From positions 16,973,894 to 17,037,893 of the forward strand of contig CM034240.1 of the NCBI GenBank assembly GCA_019916065.1: a stretch of 64,000 nt of DNA, given 5' to 3'. The DNA is from Vitellaria paradoxa (taxonomy: Eukaryota > Streptophyta > Magnoliopsida > Ericales > Sapotaceae). Below, piece by piece: positions 27,501-39,500 of the stretch. Position 1 is the stretch's first letter, and every line of letters begins with the position of its first letter. The notes beneath the pieces are model-generated. The model made no database searches. It was not told the origin of the DNA and saw nothing but the letters and a program-made list of their open reading frames with translations. The translations under genes and the position numbers were made by a program.

Positions 27501-30500
27501 GATTAAAATCAATGTATTGTTCCCCCCAAAAATTTAAGAACTTGGCATTGGCCCCCACCACGGCATGACACGCCCTGTAAAGTCAGTCAACTTCTGACAG
27601 AAATCAAAGTGAAGGAAAATCTACTTCGGTAGCTTTGTGCAAGTTTAATTAGGTGACTGAAAAACATGCCAACATCATGTCAGAAAATGTTTAACTCCCT
27701 AAAACATTTCCAGTTTCCAATGATAAAAATAAGAAAATTAGGATATTGAAGAGCATAATTTGTAAGAAAAATAGGAAGATTCAAAGTACAAACAATAAGT
27801 AGATAAGGTAAAGAGTGATACTTGTTCGGAAATTGTTATTGTTGAAAAGTTTCCAAATCTGTTTGGTCAACTTGGCTGTTTTTAGGAGAATATTAGCTGT
27901 AAATATGCGTATATTTTAGGAGATTTTATTACCTTAGAAGTTAGCACTTAATTAGTTTCCCTAGAAGTTAGCTGCTAATTTATTCTTTCCTAATTTCCCT
28001 TCTGCTATAACATATAAAATCGGTATTGTATCAATGTTATAGAATATAAGAAAGTTTACTCCTACAAACTGCTCTCTCATTCTATATGGCATCAGAGCAA
28101 GGTTTTGTTTTTCATCTAAAACCCTAATTTTTTCCTTTTGGCAGCTCTGATCTGACCCAAATTTTTGGGTTTTCTTACCCCTTTCATCTCTGCCTTTCTC
28201 TTCTGTTGCTGTAAATCCTTCACCATGGTTGATGCTTCAAGCAAGACCAAATCTGAAACCAAACCTGAACCAAAAACTAGTCAATCTGAACCCTACTCTG
28301 TCCAAATCACCAACATTCGACTGAATGAGGCTAACTTCCTGAGGTGGTCACAATCAGTTAGAATGTATATTCGAGGAAGAGAGAAGATAGGGTATTTAAC
28401 CAGTGAAACCGAGAAGCCAGAGAAGACAGATCCACTCCATGCTATGGGGGATGCCGAGAACTTTATGATAATGGCGTGGCTTGTGAATGCTATGGATGAA
28501 GAGATTAGCGCAAATTACACTAGCTATTCTAGTACAAAGGAATAATGGGATAATGTGAGTCAGATGTATTCTAATCTTGAAAATTATTCTCAGATCTATG
28601 AACTACAGCAGAAAATCAGCAATACTAGGCAAGGAGAAGGCAGCATGACAAGGCATTTCAACACTCTTAAGGGACAATTGCAAGAGTTAGATTTATTCAA
28701 TGATTATGAATGGAAAAATTCTGATGACCATAATCACAATAAGAAGATGGTGGAGAATGCCAGAATTTTTAAATTCTTGGCTGGACTTAATGACAAATTT
28801 GATGAAGTTAGGGGAAGGATTTTCGGGAGACAACCGCTATCACCACTCCGGGAGGCATTTTTTAAAGTGCGACGAGAAGATTGTTGTTGAAATGTCATGA
28901 TGAAAAAAAGAGAGGATGAAACTGTGGAGAGTTCTGCCTTAGTTGCTGCTAACTCTGCCCCTTTTGGTGCTGCTAACACAGATGTGAACGCTGCCAATGT
29001 TTCTACACAGCGAGCTTGCTCTAACCAAGGGAGGATTGAAGATAAACCTTGAATATGGTGTGATCACTGTAATAAGACATGCCACACTCAAGAACCTTGC
29101 TAGAAACTTCATGGAAAGCCGGCAAACTAGAAGAGCAGCAAATCTGGAACCTCCATCAACAACTCTACAGGTCCTAAAGCCAATGAAGCCAAGGTTAATT
29201 TCCTAAGTGCTGACCAAGTGGACCACATTCTTCAATTGCTGAAATCCACTCCTATATCCAATCTTTCTACTAGCTCCTTGGCCCAAACAGGTGATATTCC
29301 CAGTGCCTACTCTAGTGGCTTAATTCTTGCACCATGGATTATTGATTCTAATGCATCCGATCATATGACTAGTACATCAAAATTGTTTCAATCTTATTAC
29401 CCTTGTCCTAGTAATAAAAACGTTAGAATTGCAGATGGAAGTTTTTCATCTATTGGTGGAACAGGTTCTGTCCAAATTTCTGAGAAAATAGAACTAAAAT
29501 CTGTCCTTCATGTCCCTAAACTTGCTTGTAACCTGCTGTCTGTTAGTCAACTCTCACGTGATTCTAATCATTGTGCTATATTCTTTGATTCTCATTGTGA
29601 ATATAAGGACCAACTCCCGGACAGGATAATTGGCAATGCTAGGATCGTTGATGGACTCTATTTTTTTGATGAGACATCCTTCAACAATGAACAAGCACAA
29701 GGTTTGAGTAGTAGTATTAGTTCGATTTCTGTACGTGAACAAATACTACTTGGGCATCTTATACTAGGACATCTTAGTTTTCCCTATTTAAAATATTTGT
29801 TTCCCATCTTATTTGAAACTTTGAATTGTAACTCTTTTCATTGCGATGCTTGTCATTTATCTAAGTCTCATCGGAACACATATTAATCTAAAGTTTATCG
29901 TGCTTCAAAACCATTTTATTTAATACATAGTGATGTTTGAGGCCCTTCAAAAATCACTATTGCATCTAGAAAAAAATGGTTTGTTACGTTTATTGACGAT
30001 GAAACTCGGTTGTGTTGGGTGTATTTGATGAGTGACAAATCTAAAGTTAAACAAATATTCAAGTCATTTTATAATATGGTTGAAAATCAATTCCAAACAA
30101 AAATCAGTATTCTTATATCCGATAATGGTACCAAATATTTTAAAAAATGTTTAGGAATGCTTTTTTTCAAAAAAAGTTATTCAACATCAATCCACTAGTC
30201 TTGACATGCCACAACAAAATGACATTGTCAAGAGAAAAAATCGCCACTTATTGGAGCTTGCTCGGGCCATCATGATTTCTATGCATATTCCTAAATATTT
30301 AAGGGGTGATGCTATTTTAATTGCATGCTATCTTATTAATAAGATGCCTACTCATGTTTTAAAATACATCACACCTTTAGCCCACATAAAGAAAATTTTC
30401 CCAACTTGTCAGATAACATCAGATTTACAACTAAAAGTTTTCGGGTGCACTGTTTTTGTTCATATACCGACTCATCTTCGATCCAAACTTGACCTTAGGG

Positions 30501-33500
30501 CAAAAAAATGTGTTTTCCTTGAATATGTCCTCTATAAGAGAGGCTACAAATGTTTTAATCTTCCAACCAAAAAAATTCACATCACTATGGATGTTGTCTT
30601 TATTGAAAAACAATCTTATTTTAGCCATAACCATCTTCAGGGGGAGAAAGAGAAAAGTGAAGATGAGTTCTGGCAAACTTCTACACCTCTCCCTAAAGTT
30701 TTTCTTGATATTGACAGCCATACTTCTTTAAAAGGTCAGGAAACAAATACTTTACCTAGTGAAATAATGGAAATCCTAGTCTCCCTGTACAAGGCATAAG
30801 TGATTCACAAACAGGAAAAGAAATACTACCAGATATTCCCTCATCTAAGCTTCGTGTTTATATCAGAAGAAGAGATCATCAAAATAATAGAAATTATTCT
30901 TCAAATCTAGAGGAAGGCCAATCTTCATCACCTCCACGAGTTGGTCCCTCACATACTCAAGGTATCTCTTCTCCTCCTACCCTTTCCTTTGATAATTCTA
31001 CTTATCTTGATCTACCTATAGCCCTTAGAAAAGGAGTTAGAACTTGCACCACACATTCTATTGCCAACCATCTATCCCATCATAAGCTCTCAGATACTCA
31101 TAAGGCTTTTACATCAATTGTTTCTCATCTGTTTATTCCAAGAACCATTCAGGAAGCACTAAATCACCCGGAATGAAGATTGGCTATTCAAGAAGAGATG
31201 AATGCACTAATTGCTAATGGCACTTAGGAAATTGGTAATCTACCGAAAGGAAAGAAAACTATTAGCTGTAAATGGGTATTTACAGTCAAATTCAAGGTTG
31301 ATGGTAGTATAGAGAGGTACAAAGCAAGACTTGCAATGGAAGGGTTCACTCAAACATATGGGATTGACTGTCAGGAAACATTTGCTCCCATAGCCAAGAT
31401 GAACTCAATCTGTGCGCTAATCTCTCTCGATGTTCACTTTGAGTGGCCCTTATATCAATTAGATGTGAAGAATGGCTTCTTAAATGGAGACTTAGAAAAG
31501 AAGGTTTTATGGATCAACCACCAAGATTCGAAGGGACATGTGGCAAAGGCAAGGTGTGCAAGTTGAATGACAGAAATGAGCTTGAGAGGTTAAAGAAAAT
31601 TCTTGCTAAGGAGTTTGAGATCAAATACTTGGGTAAGTTGAAGTATTTTCTTCGTATGGAGTTTGCAAGGTTAGAGAAAGGAATTTTTGTTTCCCAATGA
31701 AAATATGTTCTTAATTTACTTGGAGAAACAGGTTTAATAGGGTGTAAAGCAGCAGAAATACCCATAGAGCCAAACTTAAGACTCCAACCAGCTAAACATG
31801 AAGAAGTAATCAATAGAGAACAATACCAAAGATCGGCAGGGAAACTCCTTTATCTCTCTCACACACATCCTAACATAGCATATGCAACAAGTGTGGTAAT
31901 TCAATTTATGCACTCACCAGGACCTAAGCATTTTGATGCAGTTTACAAAATCCTAAAGTACTTAAAGGGGCCTCCAAGTAAAAGCTTATTATTTGAAGGT
32001 CATGGGAATTTACAAGTTGAAATATATACTAATGCAGATTGGGCTAGAAGTATCACGGATAGAAGATCAACTTCCAGCTATTGCACATTTGTTGGAGGAA
32101 ACTTAGTAACATGGCGAAGCAAGAAACAAAATGTGGTGGCAAAGAGTAGTGCAAAGGTGGAGTTTAGAATTGTTGCTTACAGAATATGTGGAGCGCTATG
32201 GATTAAAAGAATGTTGGAGGAATTAAAGGTTAACTAATTCACTACCAATGAAACTATATTGTGATAATAAAGTTGCAATAACAATTGCTCACAATCCAAT
32301 CCTTCATGATAGAACAAAACATGTGGAGGTGGACAAGCACTTTATCAAGAGGAAAATTGATAGTGGGTTAATATGTTTACCCTATATCTCGATAGCTAAG
32401 CAAGCAGACATACTCACAAAGGGACTATCAAAGAAACAATTTGAAAACTTAACTAGCAAGCTGGCCATGGAGGATATCTTCAAACCAGCTTGAGGGGGAT
32501 TGTTGAAAAGTTTCCAAATCTGTTTGGTCAACCTTGCTGTTTTTAAGAGAATATCAGCTATAAATGTGTGTATATGATTTTGTTACCTAAGAAGTTAGTA
32601 CTTAATTAGTTTCCCTAGAAGTAAGCTCCTAATTTATTCTTTCCTAATTTCCCTTCTACTACAACTTATAAAGTTTGTATTGTATCAATGTTATAGAATA
32701 TATGAAAGTTAATTCCTACAAATTGCTCTCTCATTCTATAGTTACGAAATTATGTGATACCCCCCCCCCTTTTGGCTTGAGGGAGGAGGCGGGATAATTT
32801 TTTTTGAAAAAGACAAGTAAGTATTATTAAATAGCATCGAAGGGATGCCAAAGTAAGAGAGCAAATTACAAACTTCCCCCTACTTACTTCATGCTAGCTA
32901 TAAAAAGTAGAAAAGAACTAAGATCTATCTCTTTTCCTTATTCAACCCAACTAAACAAGCAAGAAAGGAATAAACTTTTGGAATGCAAAACTGTCCTTTC
33001 TGCATTGTCGAATATCCTCCTATTTCATTCCTTCCAAATCAACCAAATAAGACAATAAGAGATCAGATTCCAAATCTTCCTCTTCCTCCCACCCATTGGT
33101 TGCCCCCACCATGCTAAAAGAAAGCTTTTTAAGTTAGCGGGGAAGCAAATTTGAACACTAAAGCATGACTTAGACTCCAAATTTCAGTAGTCCAACAACA
33201 ATGGATAAACAGATGATCAATAGATTCCTCTTGTCTGAGACATAATGAGCATCTATTAACTATAGAGTAACCCTTTCGCTTTAGGTTATCCATAGTCAGA
33301 ATCCTTCCCCTCGCAGTACACCAAGAGAAAAAAATGACTCTTGTAGGAACAGGGGCCTTCCATAAATTCTTCCAAGGAAAGACTTCCTTCTCTCCACACT
33401 ATCATCCAAGGCGGGATAATAAAGCAACATAGATAATATTAACAGGAGGATTTTATGTAGCACAAACTTTTCCATCAACCGAATATGGAGGACTCTTTCA

Positions 33501-36500
33501 TGATTTTATGGAGGGCCCCAAATGCCCCCTCCTTCCACTACTGCTCAAAATCACATCCCTACCCTCCCTCTATGCTATTAAAACTGAGAAAACCAACATA
33601 GAAAGCGTCCTTCAAACAACATCATTGCTTATTTCTTCAGTGTAGGCTGTATGTGAGAAGTTCAACTGTATAATTTATCATGGAGGCGAGAAGCTCTAGT
33701 ATAACTGGTAAAAACATTGCATAAGTTAAATAAGACACTCAATGCAATGAACTATTTTTGTTTTTTCTTTTAAAAAAAACAAGAGAAAAAAAAAAAAAAA
33801 AAAACAAGAGCTTTATCTTTATGTAACCTAATCAAGTTTGGCTTAATAAACTATTTCCTATTTATATTTTTTTTTTTTTTGGGGGGGGGGAGCTTTATCT
33901 TTATGTAGCCTAATCAAGTCTAGCTTGCGCCTATTTAAAGAAAATGAAGCATACAACTTGCTCATGTTAAAAATTAGGAACAAAATAGTCAAAAGTTTCT
34001 GTTTCCTTAGAGACCGAAATGAAACACTAGTGAGATAATAATTTTAATGTTCTCTGTTGAAATTTAAAATAGGGTAATACACAAAAAAATAAATAAATAA
34101 ATGCAACATAATATATTGAAATAATAAATTGTTCAATTACTTTATTATCAAACTTCCACATATTTAAATTAAAATTTATACTTCTAGTTCTAACATTTAT
34201 ATATATTTTAACTTTTTTGTACAACTTCCGGAACACCACCAAAAAAAGTTCCCATGTGTGCTCAAAATGAAATTTTGATCCTTGGATCAGAGAGAGACCG
34301 ACAGACCGACAGACAAATATATTGTAGGATTGTTCTCTTCCATGCACAACATAGCTGTGGATAAGGGTCATCACGAATTTAATTCATCAACCACAAGCCA
34401 CTGTTGTACATGTGTAAAAACCAAGATTAATTCTAAATTATTCTATGATTTCAGGGAATATATAGCATAGCCTGCAAAACAATTTCACCAATTCTAATAC
34501 AATGATATGACTAATTCCTACGAAAGCAAAGTGTATAATGTATGATTCAATCCTAACAAAACAAGGCAGGTGAGAAAACAAAACATACACTAACTATTGA
34601 ACAGAAGGAAGAAGGAAATTATCCATACCAGATGGAAATATAGCTCCCGTCAAGAAGCAGAACTGTACAATAAGTTTCCTAGCAGAAACTGCAATGGGAC
34701 AATCAAGCCAGTAACCTTCACATGAAAACTTCTGTCTAAGGGCACCATATAGGTTCAAAAGCCACGCAATATGACCGCTTGCTATCAAAACATCACGCCA
34801 AGAAGGGCCAGGCTACAAGCAACATGAACAGAGAGTCAGAAAGAGGTAAATTCAAAGTCAACCAATCAGAAATGACAATTTCAATTAGAGATATTTAATA
34901 GATATCCAGTCACTGTTCGAAGCAGAAGTTTTTTAGACTCATATTTAATGATGCGGAACAAAATTGAAAGTAAAGAAAGAAGAAATTGAAAGCAAGAGAA
35001 AGAAGAAAATAGAGAAGAAAAGAAGAAGACTTAGAAGAAAGAGAGGGAAAACATAGCCACCGATATTATTCAACAATCTCCAAAGTCTTCCAAAACCCTA
35101 ACAATCCAATCATATAAATAGGCTAAAATTTCTAAAGATAGCTAAAAATAATATCAAATCAAGAGTACAAGGAAATTAAAAATTCTACTCTCAACAAACT
35201 TCCTAAAATAAAGTAAAAATAAAAAAATAAAATAATAATAATAAAAGAAATAAAAATCTGGATGATGTCCTCATCAACTCTCCCGGGCTGAGAAGAACTC
35301 GGCTCTATCGAGTGAAAACCGAACCAAGGCCTCTATCAATCAATTACCTTGCCACAAGCTAAGATGCTGTGCTACCTTCCTCCGACGCTCATAGACGCAC
35401 GTGGGAGGTAATATAACCCTGGTATGGCTCGCTGCTGGAGAAGAAAGATCCTGCAGACTACGATAAAACTCCAAAGAATCAAGATCAATGCGCTGCAAAA
35501 TGTCACTGGATATCCAAGTACAATCAGAATCGGGTCGGCCCACCCAACGAACCAGATAGCACTGAACCGCTCCTTCCTTGGTAAAAACAACCCGGTCACT
35601 TATAATAGCATCAATTTTATCTCTGTGTGTGAAATTAACAGGTGTTGATGTAGGTAAGGAAATAGGCTCAGTGACAGAATCAAGCTCAAAATTGGTTTCA
35701 TGGTTAGGTTCAATACAGTCATGGTTGGGTTCAACTAGAAAAGGCACAGGCTCAGGGTTAGGCTTATTTGGAGAAGAAGCAAAAGGATCAACTGGGATAA
35801 TAGCTTGGCCTTTATAAGCAACTAGGTCCTCAACATTAAATGTAGAGCTAAAACCAAATTCTAGTGAAATATCAATAACATAAGCATTTAGAACCACTCG
35901 TTTTAAAGTTTTGAAAGGACCAGCACTACGAGAATGCAATTTGGAACTAGGCCCAGATGGACGTCGTTCCGAGCAAATTCGAACCATAACAAAATCCCCA
36001 ACATTAAATTCAATATGTCTTTTATGTGCGTCAACTCGAAGTTTGCAAGATGTATTACTCGCTTCAAGTTGTTTGTTGATCTCAATATGCAAGTCATGTA
36101 AATGTTGTGCAAAAGATTCAGCAGTCATAGACACAGGGGAATGCATAGACATGGGAATCAGGTCTAATGGTTTTCTAGATTTGTAGCCATGCACAACCTC
36201 AAATGGACTTATACCTGAGGACCTATTGACAGAACTGTTATAAGTCAGTTGGGCCACAGGGAGGATTAGATCCCAGTTCTTAGGATTTTCTTTGACTAAA
36301 CATCTTAAAAAGTTTCCTAAACTACGATTGACTACCTCAGTTTGGCAATCTGTCTGAGGATGGTAAGCAGCAGAAAAGTTTAATTTAGTACCAACCAACT
36401 GCCACAAGGTCCTCCAAAAATGACTAGTGAAGCACACATCCCTGTCAGACACAATAGTTTTAGGAAGGCCATGCAACTTGACAATCTCATCAAAGTACAA

Positions 36501-39500
36501 CCGTGCAACCCTAGAAGCATCAGAGGTTTTACTACAAGGAATGAAGTGCGCCATTTTGGAAAAAACGATCCACAACAACAAAAATGGAGTCGTGCTTTTT
36601 AGGAGTGCGAGAAAAACCAAGTACAAAGTCCATGCTCACATCTTGCCACGGACAACTAGGGATAGGAAGGGGTGTATAGAGGCCAGTTTTTGCTTCTTTT
36701 GTTTGGCTAACTGACAAGTGCGACACTGACTAATAATTCTAGCCACGGCTCTTTTCAAACTAGGCCAATAAAATTGATACTCAACTTACTCTATAGTCTT
36801 ATCAAGCCAAAAATGGCCAGCGAGACCACCTGTGTGAGTCTCCCAAACTATGAAATCATGGACGGACGTCCTAGGGATGCATAATTTATTAGCTTTAAAG
36901 AGGAAACCATCCTGAAGACGAAAGTCACTAGAAGGGTCAAATCGGCCCTCAAGCCCTGGCACATAAATGTCTTTAAAGTTAGGACATGACATGTAATCTT
37001 CTTTAAGCCTTTCAAATCCTATGACTTTAACACTCATGGCAGTTAACAACGAAATGCGTCTATTTAAAGCATCAACGGCTAGGTTCTCAATTCCTTTTCT
37101 ATGTTTTAAAACAAAGAATAGGCTTGTAAATACTCACTCCAACGACCGTGCCTATAATTAAGCTTTTTTTGAGAGTTAAGATACCATAAGGCTTCATGAT
37201 CAGAGTAGAGTACGAACTCCTGAGGGAGTAAGCAATGTTGCCAATGTCGTAAAGCCTGTACTACCGCATATAGCTCATTGTCATAGGTAGAGTATCTTCG
37301 CTTGGCCTCACCTAGTTTCTCACTAAAATAGGCAATAGGTTGACGCTCTTGGTTAAGAACACCACCTATACCCACACCTGGAGCACTTTAGAAAAATCTG
37401 GAAGACGCATCACAGGAGCCTCCGTCATTTTCTTCTTTATAGCCTTGAATGCCCTAGCAGCTTCTTCCGTCCATTTAAAATCACCTCCTTTCATACATTC
37501 TGTTAAAGAAGCCATGATCGTGCTAAAACTCTTGATGAAACGGCGATAGAAAGAGACTATCCCATGAAAACTTCGAACATCATGAATTTTCTGGGGGTTC
37601 GGCCCATGTAGGCTCGGCCCAATCTACAATAGCCTGAATTTTCTGGGGGTCAGCAGAAACTCCAAAACAGAAGACAATGAAACCTAAGAAAGAAACTTTA
37701 TCAACAAAGAATGAGCATTTCTTCAGATTAGCATATAATTTTTCCTTCCTAAGAACAGAACAAACCTGAGATAGGTGATCCACATGTTCCTCTTTAGACT
37801 TACTGTATACAAGGATGTCATCAAAATAGACCACTAAGAATTGTCCCAAAAAAGACCGAAGTGCCTGGGTCATGACTCTCATAAAAGTACTTGGGGCATT
37901 AGAAAGCCCGAAAGGCATTACCAACCACTCATAAAGACCGTCCTTCGTCTTGAAGACTGTCTTTCACTCGTCTCCTGACCTAATCCTAATTTGGTGATAC
38001 CCACTCTTAAGATCTATCTTAGAAAAAATTGTGGCACCTGCCATCATGTCTATCATGTCATCTAACCTAAGAATGGGGAACCGGTATTTCACAGTGATCT
38101 TATTTATGGCTCTACTATCGACACACATCCTCCAAGAGCCATCTTTATTTGGTGTCAAGAGAGCTGGGTCAGCACAGGGGCTTAGGCTTTCACGGACAAA
38201 CACTTTATAAAGGAGTTCACCTACTTGTCGCTATAGTTCAGCATGCTCATAAGGATTCATCCTATAATGGGGTAAGTTCGGAAGGGATGATCCTAGAACA
38301 AAGTCTATGGCATGCTAGATGTCACGCAGAGGAGGCAAGTGATCAGGCAAATCCTCAGGGAAAATATCTTGAAAATTTTGAAGTACCTGATGGGCCTCTT
38401 CAGGAACTAAAGGCTGAGAATCTGAATAAACTTCTGTAACGACGACTGCAAACACAACATACTCTCTAACAACCTCACGCTCAAATTCTTTTGGGCTAAT
38501 GATATGCAACCCTTTTGTCTCCATAACTTTCTTCTCCCTATGAGGATCAACAGACTTTGGAGGCAAAGGGTTAAGGTGAATTTTCTTTCCTTTAAATACA
38601 AAAGAACCTGAGTTTGTGCGACCGCGAATGGTTACATCCATATCAAACAACCAAGGTCGTCCCAAAATTATGTGACCAACGTCCATAGGGATTACGTCAC
38701 ACCAAATATGGTCTTTATACTCAAGAAACTGAATAGGCACCAAGTAGCGTTCTTTCACTTCTATAGATGAGGTATCAACCCAAGAAACATTATAAGGATT
38801 AGGGTGAGGGATGGGTTTCAACCCCAGGTGAGAGACGGTACTCACAGAAACAACATTGATGCAACTCCCACTATCGATGGTGTCTTTACAGGGTTTACCA
38901 TTGATCTTGATAAAGGTATGAAAAATAGAATGACAACGCCAATCATTAGCCTCCTTAGGCTATGTTAGAGTACAACGTACTACACCTAATCGTGGGGTAT
39001 CAAGGCTGCCATATGAAAGATCAACATGGGTGGGAAGGGTGGAACTTCTAATGCAAGCTAGGACAGTATCACCACAGTCGTCCTCTAAATCACCAAAGTC
39101 CTCAAGATTAGGTTCATACACTTGTTCTTCTAAGTGGTCATCATTAATGTGCCCTAAATGTTCTCCAATAACTAAGGCTTTCTTTGGATAGTTAGCGGAC
39201 ACATAACCAAATTCCCTACAATTGAAACATTGCACACGGGATGAGTTCCTTGGGGCATTAGTCATTGTACCTTTTCCTTTGTTCTCATTCAATGATTGAG
39301 TACCAGGTGGAGGGGGACCTAGGACTGACTTAGAGTTTGAAGAGGAAACTTGGTGTGAGGAAGAATTACTATTGAAACTTGGTCCACTGGGACCCTTGGT
39401 AACCAACTCATAGTCCTGAACTAAGGTGTAAGCATGATCGAGAGTGGTCACACCTCTAAGAACAAGTTCTCACTTGAGGTCATCATGGAGGCCTTGTCTA

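Larger units (their letters stand above)
27840..32740 (+). mobile_element. Ty1/copia retrotransposon 2, LTRs present, degenerate
   Basis: 4,901 bp, plus strand (antisense to XPO4), in the intron between W8 and W9. LTRs 27840-28086 and 32501-32740 begin TGTTGAAAAG and end TTCTATA. Flanks are GTTAT (27835-27839) and GTTAC (32741-32745), a target duplication with one mismatch. Primer-binding site TGGCATCAGAGC (28087-28098) is one base from the initiator-Met pattern. The polypurine tract TTGAGGGGGAT sits before the 3' LTR. LTRs differ at roughly 8% of positions plus small indels, so it is clearly older than copia 1. Confidence 0.95.

Noticed and set aside
28087..28098. A tRNA gene near the LTR because of the tRNA-like sequence
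   Set aside because: The match is only the 12-base primer-binding complement; there is no cloverleaf.
37590..37660. Duplicated GAATTTTCTGGGGGT segment as a possible regulatory repeat
   Set aside because: It lies inside decayed RT coding sequence; a local slippage duplication explains it.
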